This document shows, one piece after another, positions 44,264 to 51,503 of a stretch of DNA of 51,503 nt. Numbering within the stretch: position 1 is the stretch's first letter; each line of letters begins with the position of its first letter. The stretch lies in contig JAGATX010000020.1 of the NCBI GenBank assembly GCA_017621055.1, positions 1 to 51,503 on the forward strand. The letters run 5' to 3'. Origin of the DNA: Muribaculaceae bacterium. Lineage in GTDB: Bacteria > Bacteroidota > Bacteroidia > Bacteroidales > Muribaculaceae. The notes beneath the pieces are model-generated. The model was not told the origin of the DNA and searched no databases. It saw only the letters and a list, made by a program, of their open reading frames with translations. The position numbers were made by a program, and so were the translations under genes.

Positions 44264-45501
44264 TCAGGATATATTAAGTAAGGGGCCCGGTCGCGGCGGA
44301 AGGCCTCGACGTCGTCGGCCCACGTGGCTTTTATCTCGTCGGCGCTCATGCCTTGCTCTATCATGCCCCGGATATCGCCACGGCCTATGAGTTTCTCGAA
44401 GAATGAGCGGAAAAAGCCGTCGCCCATGTCGAGGTCGCGGTAGGCGTCGATAAGGTATTCAAGATTTATACCCTGAGCTATGGCGGCCTCCTCGTCTATG
44501 CCGCTGAGGTCCACGCCGTGGCAAAGATTGCCCAGCTGCGGCGGGTTCTTGGCACCCGGCACGCTCGCCGGCGTGAACGAGAACTCGCGGCCGCTCATCA
44601 GCGGATGGCCGTAAATCTCGAAAGGCTTGTCGGTGCCGCGCCCAAGGCTTACCGGCGTGGCCTCGAAATAGCACATCGACGGGTATAGATAGATGGCGCG
44701 CATGGTGCGGAGGTTCGGCGATGGCGCAACGGGCAGACGGTAGCGGGTGCTGTGGGTGTAGTTCTCGCACGGCACCACCTCGAGCTCGACGGTCCGTCCT
44801 TCTTTGAGCCAGCCCTTGCCGTTGGCCATGCGGGCCAGCTCGCCCAGGGTCATGCCGTGAACAACCGGTATTGGCAGGCGCCCCACGCCGCTGGAATAGC
44901 GCATGTCAAGAATAGGACCGTCTACGGTCATGCCGTTGGGGTTGGGACGGTCCAATACAACCACGCTCTTTCCTGTGCGAGCCGCTGCGTTCATCAGCTC
45001 CAGCATGGTGCAATAATATGTATAGTACCTCAGCCCGACGTCCTGAATGTCGACTACCACCACATCGAGGCCGTTCATCAGGCTGTCGGTGAGCACGCGC
45101 TCGGGCGGCACGCCGTAGAGCGACACCAACGGCAGCCCCGACGGCTCGTCGATACCGCCGGCAACGTGCTCGCCGGCGTCGGCGGTTCCGCGGAAGCCGT
45201 GTTCGGGCGAGAACAGCATCCGCACGTCCAGCACGCTGTCGAGCATGACATCGAGGGTGTGGCGTTCGCCCACCATCCCCGTGTGGTTCGAGAACAGGCC
45301 TATGCGCTTGCCGCGCAACATCGGCACATATACATTGGTACGGGCGGCTCCGACAACCACCGGAGCCTCGACGGCGTCGACCGTAGGCTGCTCGAGCGGC
45401 CCAGTGGCCGTGACTGGCGTCTGTGCGCACGCGCTCAGCGTCCCCGCACTCAGAAGGGCGGCTAATATAGCTGTTTGTATCAATTTCATGGGCTTTTTCA
45501 T
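44260..45501 (-). CDS. namZ: Exo-beta-N-acetylmuramidase, NamZ/DUF1343 family (GH171)
   Basis: 413 aa from ATG 45501; the longer frame runs into the promoter. A lipobox LSAC (22-25) makes it an exported lipoprotein. Family motifs: RIGLFSNHTGMVGERHTLDV (in part), MLFSPEHGFRGTADAGEHV, GLPLVSLYG, DVVVVDIQDVGLRYYTYYCTML and VLDRPNPNGMTVDGP. NamZ enzymes release MurNAc from the non-reducing end of peptidoglycan fragments, allowing its reuse. It opens an operon with an SSS transporter and a WYL regulator and has a full promoter. No MurNAc kinase or MurQ gene is in the window. Confidence 0.92.
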   Translation of the reverse strand: MKKPMKLIQTAILAALLSAGTLSACAQTPVTATGPLEQPTVDAVEAPVVVGAARTNVYVPMLRGKRIGLFSNHTGMVGERHTLDVMLDSVLDVRMLFSPEHGFRGTADAGEHVAGGIDEPSGLPLVSLYGVPPERVLTDSLMNGLDVVVVDIQDVGLRYYTYYCTMLELMNAAARTGKSVVVLDRPNPNGMTVDGPILDMRYSSGVGRLPIPVVHGMTLGELARMANGKGWLKEGRTVELEVVPCENYTHSTRYRLPVAPSPNLRTMRAIYLYPSMCYFEATPVSLGRGTDKPFEIYGHPLMSGREFSFTPASVPGAKNPPQLGNLCHGVDLSGIDEEAAIAQGINLEYLIDAYRDLDMGDGFFRSFFEKLIGRGDIRGMIEQGMSADEIKATWADDVEAFRRDRAPYLIYPE

Positions 45502-45522
45502 GATATCAGGTTTATTATTCTG

Positions 45523-45553
45523 CAAAGTTAGGGCAAAAAGGCCACACTGCAAA
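45523..45553 (-). promoter_or_regulatory. Promoter of the namZ operon
   Basis: On the minus strand TTTG at 45553-45550, 19 bases, TAACTTTG at 45530-45523; the ATG follows after 21 bases. Confidence 0.75.
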
Positions 45554-45601
45554 TCTAAAATACATATAAAACCATTAATGAATATTAAAACAGCGCCAAA
45601 A

Positions 45602-45633
45602 TTTGCACAGTCCGATCAAAACTCATAACTTTG
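45602..45633 (+). promoter_or_regulatory. tRNA-Ala promoter
   Basis: TTTG at 45602-45605, 20 bases, TAACTTTG at 45626-45633, ending 12 bases before the mature tRNA. Confidence 0.75.
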
Positions 45634-45645
45634 CACCGCAAACAA

Positions 45646-45722
45646 GGGGTACTAGCTCATCTGGCTAGAGCGCGACACTGGCAGTGTCGAGGTGAGCGGT
45701 TCGAGTCCGCTGTACTCCACCA
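45646..45722 (+). tRNA. tRNA-Ala (anticodon GGC)
   Basis: Full cloverleaf of 77 bases including encoded CCA. Acceptor GGGGTAC/GTACTCC with the G3-U70 wobble that identifies alanine tRNA; D stem GCTC/GAGC; anticodon stem CGACA/TGTCG with loop CTGGCAG (anticodon GGC, reads GCC); T stem AGCGG/CCGCT with loop TTCGAGT. Confidence 0.97.
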
Positions 45723-45725
45723 ACG

Positions 45726-45759
45726 GCGAATTCAGAGTAAATTCTGAGTTCGCTTTTTT
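45726..45759 (+). terminator. tRNA-Ala terminator
   Basis: An 11-bp stem with one wobble (45726-45736 with 45743-45753), a 6-base loop and six T. Confidence 0.85.
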
Positions 45760-45787
45760 GTTATGTAATAGCAAATGATTATCTTTG
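45757..45787 (+). promoter_or_regulatory. Promoter in front of the DUF4160/DUF2442 remnant
   Basis: TTTG at 45757-45760, 19 bases, TATCTTTG at 45780-45787. It is intact although the gene it would serve is broken. Confidence 0.55.
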
Positions 45788-45805
45788 CAATATCTAATAT
45801 ACAAA

Positions 45806-45894
45806 ATGATATCCCGACCTTATTTATACTTTTTGGATTTCGGTTCTATTTTGGTATTCATTGGCCCGAAATTGATGAGGACTTGTCGTTCGAT
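45806..45894 (+). pseudogene. Fused remnant of DUF4160 and DUF2442 genes
   Basis: IPTLFILFGFRFYF (45811-45852) looks like the N-terminus of DUF4160 proteins (usual form M-P-T-I/L-F...GFRFFFYS) and runs straight into GIHWPEIDEDLSFD (45853-45894), typical of the C-terminus of DUF2442. The two families often sit side by side in accessory regions. The middle of both is missing, and the ATG at 45806 is out of frame with the conserved part, so the unit is dead. Calls are from motif memory. Confidence 0.55.
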
Positions 45895-45927
45895 GTCAAA
45901 GACTGGCAGTTCCTGTGTGGTCAATCC

Positions 45928-45954
45928 AAAACTCCAACAAGCTGTTGGAGTTTT
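45928..45954 (+). terminator. Terminator-like hairpin after the remnant
   Basis: A perfect 12-bp stem (45928-45939 with 45943-45954) with the loop AGC and terminal TTTT within the stem. Likely the terminator of the lost gene. Confidence 0.6.
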
Positions 45955-46009
45955 GCCGTGAGAACGTGTCAATCATGTCATCACGAAATCGGGAGGGGGT
46001 GACCTCCTC

Positions 46010-46028
46010 TTAAATTTCATAAATTTAA
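46010..46028. promoter_or_regulatory. Perfect inverted repeat upstream of manC
   Basis: TTAAATTT-CAT-AAATTTAA. It lies 65 bases before the manC ATG and may be an operator or a leader hairpin. Confidence 0.4.
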
Positions 46029-46093
46029 GGCTCCGGATTTGCGGGGGTGCCCGAAAAGTGTTAATTTAGCGTCCTTAAATTTTGATAACGGCA

Positions 46094-47185
46094 ATGGAAC
46101 ACAACAAACATAGATATTGCGTGATTATGTGCGGCGGCATAGGCAGCCGTTTCTGGCCTTACAGCCGCGCCAGGCTCCCCAAGCAGTTTATCGATTTCTT
46201 AGGCACGGGCCGCACTCTGCTGCAGATGAGCTACGACCGCATTACCCGCATACTGCCCTCTCAGAACGTTATTGTGATGACTAACGAGCGCTATCGCGAC
46301 CTGGTGCGCGAACAGCTGCCCGACGTGCCCGCACAGCACATCCTTCTGGAGCCGGCACGGCGCAACACCGCCCCGTGCGTGGCATGGGCAACATGGCACA
46401 TTCTTGCCCGCGACCCCAAGGCCTCGATAATAGTCATGCCGTCCGACCATATCATCACCCGCGAACCCGTCTTCGAGCAGAGTGTCCTCGCCGGTTTCTC
46501 GTTTGTCGAGGACAACAAGGCCCTCCTTACTCTCGGCATAACGCCCACACGCCCCGAAACAGGATACGGATACATTCAGGAAGGCGAAAAGGTGTCTGAG
46601 GATATCGCCAAGGTGAAGACATTCACCGAAAAACCCGACCTCGAGCTGGCCAAGGTCTTCGTGGCCTCCGGCGAGTTCTTCTGGAATTCGGGCATCTTTC
46701 TGTGGAGTGCCGCTTCGATCGCCGCCGCCCTGCGCGAGTGTGCCCCCGACATCGCCGCCGTCTTCGACAGCGTGCCCCTGTCGACATATCTCGACGCCAA
46801 TGCCGAAACAGAATTTATCAACGCCGCTTTCCCTGCCTGCGTGAACATTTCCATCGACTATGCCGTGATGGAACGTGCCGCAAACGTCTACGTCGAGACC
46901 GTGGCCTTCGGATGGAACGACCTCGGCACGTGGAGCGCCCTCTACGACCTCTCGCCGAAAAACTCCGAAGCAAACGTTACCCAGAACTGCAACGTGCTGG
47001 CATACAACAGCCGCGGCAACATCTTCGCCGTACGCGGCGACAAACTCATAGTCGTCGACGGTCTCGAAGATTACATCGTTGCCGACGCCGACGGCGTCCT
47101 GCTGGTGTGCCCCAAGGCACGCGAGCAGAAAATCAAGCAGATGGTAACTGACGCACGCCTCAAATTTGGTGAAAAATACGAATAA
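46094..47185 (+). CDS. manC: Mannose-1-phosphate guanylyltransferase
   Basis: 363 aa from ATG 46094. It makes GDP-mannose from mannose-1-phosphate and GTP for surface glycans and GDP-fucose. The pyrophosphorylase signature CGGIGSRFWPYSRARLPKQF is at about 14-33, followed by EPARRNTAPCVAWA, IVMPSDHII, TFTEKPD and the WNDLGTWSALY motif near 275. It lacks the C-terminal isomerase domain of bifunctional AlgA/ManC enzymes, so it has only the transferase. argS follows after 12 bases. Confidence 0.95.
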   Translation: MEHNKHRYCVIMCGGIGSRFWPYSRARLPKQFIDFLGTGRTLLQMSYDRITRILPSQNVIVMTNERYRDLVREQLPDVPAQHILLEPARRNTAPCVAWATWHILARDPKASIIVMPSDHIITREPVFEQSVLAGFSFVEDNKALLTLGITPTRPETGYGYIQEGEKVSEDIAKVKTFTEKPDLELAKVFVASGEFFWNSGIFLWSAASIAAALRECAPDIAAVFDSVPLSTYLDANAETEFINAAFPACVNISIDYAVMERAANVYVETVAFGWNDLGTWSALYDLSPKNSEANVTQNCNVLAYNSRGNIFAVRGDKLIVVDGLEDYIVADADGVLLVCPKAREQKIKQMVTDARLKFGEKYE

Positions 47186-47197
47186 CCTGTCAACAAT

Positions 47198-48985
47198 ATG
47201 AATATCGACTCTATAATATCGGCCGCCGTTGCAAAGGCCGTGAAAAATCTTTACGGCATCGATACTCCCGCCGAAACTATTGTGCCGCAGGCCACACGCC
47301 GCGAATTCGAGGGTAACCTCACCGTAGTGGTCTTCCCGTGGGTCAAGGCCGCACGCAAGGCCCCCGAGGCCGTAGGTAAAGAGATAGGGCAGTGGCTCGC
47401 AGACAACGAGCCGGCCGTCGCCGCTTTCAATGTGGTGAAGGGATTTCTCAATCTCGTCATCACGCCCACTTTCTGGAACTCGGTGCTCGCAGCCATCGCC
47501 GCCGACCCCGAGTTCGGCACTGTGCCGGTCACCGACGCCAGCCCCCTGACGATGGTGGAGTACTCAAGTCCCAATACGAACAAGCCGCTTCATCTCGGTC
47601 ACCTGCGCAACATCCTGCTGGGAAGCTCGCTGGCCAATATCCTCGCCGCCGCAGGAAACAAGGTGGTGAAAACCAATATTGTCAACGACCGAGGCATCCA
47701 TATCTGCAAATCCATGCTCGCCTGGAAGAAATGGTTCGACGGACGCACTCCCGAGAGCGCCGGCGTCAAGGGCGACCACCTCGTGGGCGACTGTTACGTG
47801 GCATTCAGCTCGCATCTCAAGGACGAAGTCAATACTCTGATGGCTCAGGGCATGACTCAGGAACAGGCCGAGGAGGCATCCCCTCTGATGGCCGAGGCCC
47901 GCGCCATGCTCCGTGCATGGGAGGCCGGCGATCCCGACGTGCGCTCCCTCTGGCAGACGATGAACTCGTGGGTATATGCCGGGTTCGATGCTTCGTATAA
48001 GCGTATGGGCGTTGGCTTCGACAAGATTTACTATGAGAGCCAGACATACCTCGACGGTAAGAAAAAAGTGCTCGAGGGCCTCGAAAAAGGCCTCCTCTAC
48101 CGGCGCGACGACGGCTCGGTGTGGGCGGACCTCACCGCCGAAGGCCTCGACCATAAACTCCTGCTGCGCAGCGACGGCACTTCGGTCTACATGACTCAGG
48201 ATATCGGCACCGCCAAGCAGCGTTTCGACGACTATCCCATAGACCGGATGATATATGTGGTCGGCAACGAACAGAACTATCACTTTCAGGTGCTCTCAAT
48301 CCTCCTCGACCGCCTCGGTTTCAGCTGGGGCAAGGACCTCGTCCACTTCAGCTATGGTATGGTCGAACTTCCCGAGGGAAAAATGAAGAGCCGCGAGGGT
48401 ACGGTGGTCGATGCCGACGACCTCATGGACGAAATGGTGACCACTGCCGCAGAAGTGTCGCGAACTCTCGGTAAGCTCGACGGCCTTTCCGACAGCGAAG
48501 TTGCAAATATCGCCGAAATTTGCGGCATGGGTGCCCTCAAATATTTCCTCCTAAAAGTCGATCCCCGCAAGAACATGGTGTTCAACCCCAAGGAATCGAT
48601 AGATTTCAACGGAAACACCGGTCCCTTCATCCAGTACACCTATGCCCGTATCCGCTCGGTGCTCCGCCGCGCCGCCGATGCCGGCATGACTGTCGGCAAC
48701 TATGCCGACGTGGTACCTAACGATAAGGAAATAGCACTCATCCAGCGGCTGGCTGCATATCCCGACGTCGTGGCCGAGGCTGCACGCTCCTTCTCGCCGG
48801 CCCTGGTGGCTAACTATGCCTACGACCTCGTGAAAGAATACAACCAGTTCTATCACGATTGCTCCATCCTCCGCGAGGAAAACGAGGCTGTGCGCTCCCT
48901 GCGCCTTGCGCTATCGGATGCCGTGGCTCAGACCGTCCGCAAGGCTTTCGGCCTTCTCGGCATCGATGTGCCCGAGCGGATGTAA
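47198..48985 (+). CDS. argS: Arginine--tRNA ligase
   Basis: 595 aa, normal length. N-terminal Add-1 domain (about 1-115), class I signature SSPNTNKPLHLGHLRN (HIGH equivalent HLGH) at about 126-141, the KMSKS equivalent GKMKSREG at about 391, and an all-alpha anticodon domain (about 455-595, DALR type, ending GIDVPERM). Attaches arginine to tRNA-Arg. Probably co-transcribed with manC. Confidence 0.97.
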   Translation: MNIDSIISAAVAKAVKNLYGIDTPAETIVPQATRREFEGNLTVVVFPWVKAARKAPEAVGKEIGQWLADNEPAVAAFNVVKGFLNLVITPTFWNSVLAAIAADPEFGTVPVTDASPLTMVEYSSPNTNKPLHLGHLRNILLGSSLANILAAAGNKVVKTNIVNDRGIHICKSMLAWKKWFDGRTPESAGVKGDHLVGDCYVAFSSHLKDEVNTLMAQGMTQEQAEEASPLMAEARAMLRAWEAGDPDVRSLWQTMNSWVYAGFDASYKRMGVGFDKIYYESQTYLDGKKKVLEGLEKGLLYRRDDGSVWADLTAEGLDHKLLLRSDGTSVYMTQDIGTAKQRFDDYPIDRMIYVVGNEQNYHFQVLSILLDRLGFSWGKDLVHFSYGMVELPEGKMKSREGTVVDADDLMDEMVTTAAEVSRTLGKLDGLSDSEVANIAEICGMGALKYFLLKVDPRKNMVFNPKESIDFNGNTGPFIQYTYARIRSVLRRAADAGMTVGNYADVVPNDKEIALIQRLAAYPDVVAEAARSFSPALVANYAYDLVKEYNQFYHDCSILREENEAVRSLRLALSDAVAQTVRKAFGLLGIDVPERM

Positions 48986-49040
48986 ACCGCATCGCCCCGT
49001 TCTTTGTTTAATTTCTACGCAATCCTCCTATAATATATAT

Positions 49041-49769
49041 ATGTATAATCAGAACTATCCTCCTCAATTCGAACCCGAACGCTATGGTCGCTCCGGCGCC
49101 GCAATGGTGTCGGTTGTGAACTCCACCATGAAGCGTGTGTATGTCAAAATGACTCTCGGCCTGATTGTCACTGCAATCACGGCGCTGGTGTGCGCTTCCT
49201 CGCAGGCTTTCCTCCTGTTCATGGGCCAGCACCCGTGGGTGATGTTCGGCGTAATCATCGCCGAACTCGCTCTGGTGTTCGGCATCAACGGCGCGATAAA
49301 CCGCATGTCGTCGGCAGTGGCATCGCTGCTGTTCTTCCTCTTCGCCGTGGTCAACGGCCTGATGCTCTTTACCATATTCGTGGCATACTCGCCGGCCGCT
49401 ATTTACAAGACGTTCTTCATCACTGCCGGAACATTCGCCGCAATGAGCATCTACGGCTACTGCACATCGTCGGATCTCTCGAAAATAGGCTCATATCTGT
49501 TCATGGCCCTTATCGGACTGTTCATTGCCATGATTGTCAACTGGTTCCTGGGCAGCAGCACCCTCGACTGGATTATCTCCATCGTCGGTGTGTTCATCTT
49601 CGTGGGCCTTACCGCGTGGGATACCCAGCAGGTGAAACGCCTCGCAGCCGTAGCTCCCGCAGAAGCCGCCGGTAAGCTGTCAACCATCGGCGCCCTAACG
49701 CTGTACCTCGACTTTATCAACCTCTTCCTCTTCCTGCTCCGGATATTCGGCGGCGGAAGCCGCGACTGA
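49041..49769 (+). CDS. Bax inhibitor-1/YccA family membrane protein
   Basis: 242 aa from ATG 49041 (MYNQNYPPQFEPERYG); the longer frame overlaps argS. Seven membrane helices with the family's AINRMSSAVASLLFFLFAVVNG and the late VFIFVGLTAWDTQQVKRLA and TLYLDFINLFLFLLRIF motifs. Members such as YbhL/YetJ are pH-sensitive calcium-leak proteins; the function in Bacteroidota is not known. The start is 55 bases after argS. Confidence 0.92.
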   Translation: MYNQNYPPQFEPERYGRSGAAMVSVVNSTMKRVYVKMTLGLIVTAITALVCASSQAFLLFMGQHPWVMFGVIIAELALVFGINGAINRMSSAVASLLFFLFAVVNGLMLFTIFVAYSPAAIYKTFFITAGTFAAMSIYGYCTSSDLSKIGSYLFMALIGLFIAMIVNWFLGSSTLDWIISIVGVFIFVGLTAWDTQQVKRLAAVAPAEAAGKLSTIGALTLYLDFINLFLFLLRIFGGGSRD

Positions 49770-49783
49770 TTTGCCGGCTGCCG

Positions 49784-51148
49784 ATGAGTGCGTTTCTCGC
49801 CAACTATCTGCCGCGATACAAAGCAATCCTCCGCCTCGGGCTTCCCCTTCTCATAGGGCAGCTCGGGGCTATTGCCGTTAGCTTTGCCGACAATATGATG
49901 GTGGGCCACTATTCCACGGCCGCACTCGCCTCTGCATCGTTCGTCAACAACTTTTTCAACATCGCCGTGCTGGCATGCGTGGGTTTCGCCAACGGCTTCA
50001 CGCCGCTCATTGGCGCCATGTTCGCTCGCGGCGACGCCGCCGGCATCGGCGCCGCCGTGAAATGGGGTCTGATTGTGAATATAGTCTTCACTGTCGCCGT
50101 GGCAGCCGTCATGCTCTTCCTGTACTTCCGCATCGATATCTTCAATCAGCCCGAGAGCCTGATGCCGATTATCAGACCTTATTATCTCATAGTGCTCGCC
50201 GGGATGCTGCCTGTTTCCGTTTTCGCCCTGATGTCGCAGTGGGCGTTCGGCATCGGTAACACCGTCATGCCCACCATAATCGTACTGGCGGCCAACGCCC
50301 TGAACGTTCTCGGAAACTATATTCTCATTTTTGGCCACTGGGGTGCTCCCGAACTCGGCCTCTTCGGTGCCGGCATCAGCACTTTCACCGCACGGGTGCT
50401 CTGCATGGTGGCGATTGTGGCCGTGTTTGTCGGTCGTAAGGTCTACGCCGACTACCGGCGCGGATTTGGCGCCGCTCACCGCCCCGCCGGCATTGTCGCC
50501 AAAGTGGTGCGGACCGGTTTCCCGGTGTCCATGCAGATGACCTTCGAGACCGCCGCGTTCTCCGGCGCCGCCATCTTTGCCGGGTGGATAGGCGAAATAT
50601 CCCTCGCCGCCCTACAGATCGCTGTCATCAGCGGCATGATCGGCTTCTGCATATATTACAGCATCGGCGGCGCCATGTCCATCGACGTATCACATGCCGC
50701 CGGCAAGCTCGACAACGCCATGATGCGCCGCTCCGCATGGGCCGGATATCACATAACTCTGCTCGCCATGCTCGCTGCATGCGCCGTGTTCTTCTTCGGA
50801 GGCAAAGCCCTCTTCAGCCTCTTTTCCGATGACCCGGACGTGGTGGCCCTTGCCGTGACCCTTATCGTGCCCATGCTCATATATCAGCTTGGCGATGCAA
50901 CACAGATTACATTTGCGAACGCTCTGCGAGGTACCTCCAAAGTCATGCCGATGCTCTTCATAGCGCTGGTTTGTTACGTCGTCATCGGCCTCCCATCCAC
51001 ATATCTTTTCGCATTCACCTTCGGGATGGGTACGTATGGCATAGTGATGAGCTTCTCCGTCAGCCTCTTCCTCGCTGCTGCCCTCTTTTTCTTCTTTTTT
51101 ATGAAGGCCACAAGGACAAATAACGGTGAAACGCGCCAAAACGCCTGA
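49784..51148 (+). CDS. MATE family multidrug/cation efflux transporter
   Basis: 454 aa, 12 membrane helices in two related halves (about 10-235 and 236-445). Motifs LRLGLPLLIGQLGAIAVSFADNMMVGHY and, in the second half, VVRTGFPVSMQMTFETAAFSGAAIFAGWIG are the usual MATE layout. It exports cationic or other small compounds with sodium or proton exchange; the substrate is unknown. The start is 14 bases after the Bax-inhibitor-1 gene, suggesting one transcript. Confidence 0.93.
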   Translation: MSAFLANYLPRYKAILRLGLPLLIGQLGAIAVSFADNMMVGHYSTAALASASFVNNFFNIAVLACVGFANGFTPLIGAMFARGDAAGIGAAVKWGLIVNIVFTVAVAAVMLFLYFRIDIFNQPESLMPIIRPYYLIVLAGMLPVSVFALMSQWAFGIGNTVMPTIIVLAANALNVLGNYILIFGHWGAPELGLFGAGISTFTARVLCMVAIVAVFVGRKVYADYRRGFGAAHRPAGIVAKVVRTGFPVSMQMTFETAAFSGAAIFAGWIGEISLAALQIAVISGMIGFCIYYSIGGAMSIDVSHAAGKLDNAMMRRSAWAGYHITLLAMLAACAVFFFGGKALFSLFSDDPDVVALAVTLIVPMLIYQLGDATQITFANALRGTSKVMPMLFIALVCYVVIGLPSTYLFAFTFGMGTYGIVMSFSVSLFLAAALFFFFFMKATRTNNGETRQNA

Positions 51149-51215
51149 CAACAAGCGCACTGTCGTAAAAGTTTATTTCCTGCTATGTTAAAATTCTGTT
51201 AAAGTCGCGAAAATA

Positions 51216-51247
51216 TTTGCGCAGGCGGATTTTGTGGTGTAACTTTG
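51216..51247 (+). promoter_or_regulatory. Promoter of the right-edge transcript
   Basis: TTTG at 51216-51219, 20 bases, TAACTTTG at 51240-51247. Transcription would begin near 51253, exactly where the first hairpin starts. Confidence 0.75.
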
Positions 51248-51503
51248 CACTCGCTTTCGGGGAAAGCAAAACCGGAAGCAGCCATAAAGAGAACATTGAA
51301 ACGATTACAATAGACTGAGAGTAGTACAAGAGCACTGCTTGTCCGTCCGGCCTCTTCGGGGCTGCGAGGACAGCGGACGACTCAAGTCAATTTCGACAGA
51401 AAGCTCAATAAGCGAGCCTGGCAGGACACAGCCACTTCGGAGCCGGCGCGCGCACCGCAGGGTGCGGCGGCGCAAAAGGCAATAAAAACAAAGAACTTGC
51501 CTT
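51248..51503 (+). ncRNA. Structured leader or small RNA at the window's right edge
   Basis: About 250 bases after a full promoter without a single ATG. Hairpins: GCTTTC/GAAAGC (51253-51267), GTCCG-TCC with GGA-bulge-CGGAC (51341-51378), CGCACC/GGTGCG (51451-51466) and AAGGCAA/TTGCCTT (51476-51503, cut by the edge). I do not recognise it as RNase P, tmRNA or SRP RNA. It is either a long 5' UTR of a gene just beyond the window or an independent RNA; the sequence cannot decide. Confidence 0.45.

Larger units (their letters stand above)
45723..46093. other. AT-rich intergenic region between tRNA-Ala and manC
   Basis: Holds the tRNA terminator, an intact promoter, the gene remnant, a terminator-like hairpin (45928-45954) and an inverted repeat (46010-46028). 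No complete gene. No second copy of the tRNA 3' end was found, so no attachment site is shown. Confidence 0.6.

Noticed and set aside
45775-46002. 75-aa plus-strand gene
   Set aside because: Its ATG lies before the promoter's -7 box, and only a fused DUF4160/DUF2442 stretch is meaningful.
45700-46093. Integration attachment site at the tRNA-Ala 3' end
   Set aside because: No second copy of the tRNA end and no integrase gene were found.
51272-51284. SRP-RNA-like CCGGAAGCAGCC
   Set aside because: The flanking helix and the full GGAAGGAAGCAGCC core of SRP RNA are missing.
51385-51400. tmRNA-like TTTCGACAG
   Set aside because: No GGGG start, tag frame or tRNA-like end nearby.

Overview
The window looks like chromosomal DNA of a GC-rich gut Bacteroidales, most likely of the Muribaculaceae type. 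This rests on gene content and promoter style, not on a marker-gene comparison. At least sixteen intergenic sites match the Bacteroidota promoter (TAnnTTTG at about -7). Half of these also have a TTG/TTTG element 19-20 bases upstream. Genes typical of the phylum include a fused SecDF, a TonB-dependent receptor with PnuT under a TPP riboswitch, a Bacteroidota-type alpha-2-macroglobulin, tandem FKBP isomerases, rubrerythrin, a four-subunit 2-oxoacid:ferredoxin oxidoreductase and a NamZ muramidase. Most of the window is core or near-core chromosome. I see no CRISPR array, insertion sequence or intact prophage.

Layout. 1-2.5 kb: the 3' end of a DUF1566-like gene and a coupled glycosyltransferase pair. 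2.5-5.5 kb: a thiamine uptake operon (TPP riboswitch, outer-membrane receptor, PnuT). 5.6-9.3 kb: thioredoxin, rubrerythrin, panB, and a cation-efflux gene coupled to an unknown membrane protein. 9.3-13.9 kb (minus strand): three FKBP-type isomerases, then a SIMPL protein and a RecD-like helicase. 13.9-14.7 kb: an AT-rich pocket with a DUF3781 gene. 14.7-24.3 kb: class I fumarase, a giant alpha-2-macroglobulin, a His-rich COG0523 GTPase and a beta-barrel protein. 24.4-29.1 kb: pheT, yebC, frr, pyrH. 29.1-29.75 kb: a decayed rhuM gene. 29.8-35.8 kb (minus strand): an outer-membrane protein, a DEAD-box helicase, a GH25 lysozyme and the 2-oxoacid:ferredoxin oxidoreductase operon. 35.9-41.7 kb: GlsB-like protein, formate/nitrite channel, cation/proton antiporter, SecDF. 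41.9-45.5 kb (minus strand): a NamZ, sodium-symporter and WYL-regulator operon. 45.6-51.1 kb: tRNA-Ala(GGC), remnants of a DUF4160/DUF2442 pair, manC, argS, a Bax-inhibitor-1 family protein and a MATE transporter. The last 260 bases follow a strong promoter and hold a structured leader or non-coding RNA with no start codon.

How the genes work together. The riboswitch operon imports thiamine. The NamZ operon looks like a recovery module for the peptidoglycan sugar MurNAc: an exo-muramidase, a sodium-coupled transporter and a WYL sensor joined by translational overlaps. The oxidoreductase, fumarase, formate/nitrite channel and rubrerythrin fit an anaerobic, oxygen-tolerant fermenter. Three small AT-rich pockets (13.9-14.7, 29.1-29.8 and 45.7-46.1 kb) carry accessory genes or their remains and are the likely sites of past insertion.

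Nothing here is an obvious new defence or mobile system. The most promising unexplained items are the structured RNA at the right edge, the NamZ-symporter-WYL module, the Cys-rich membrane protein coupled to the cation exporter, and the decayed accessory genes.
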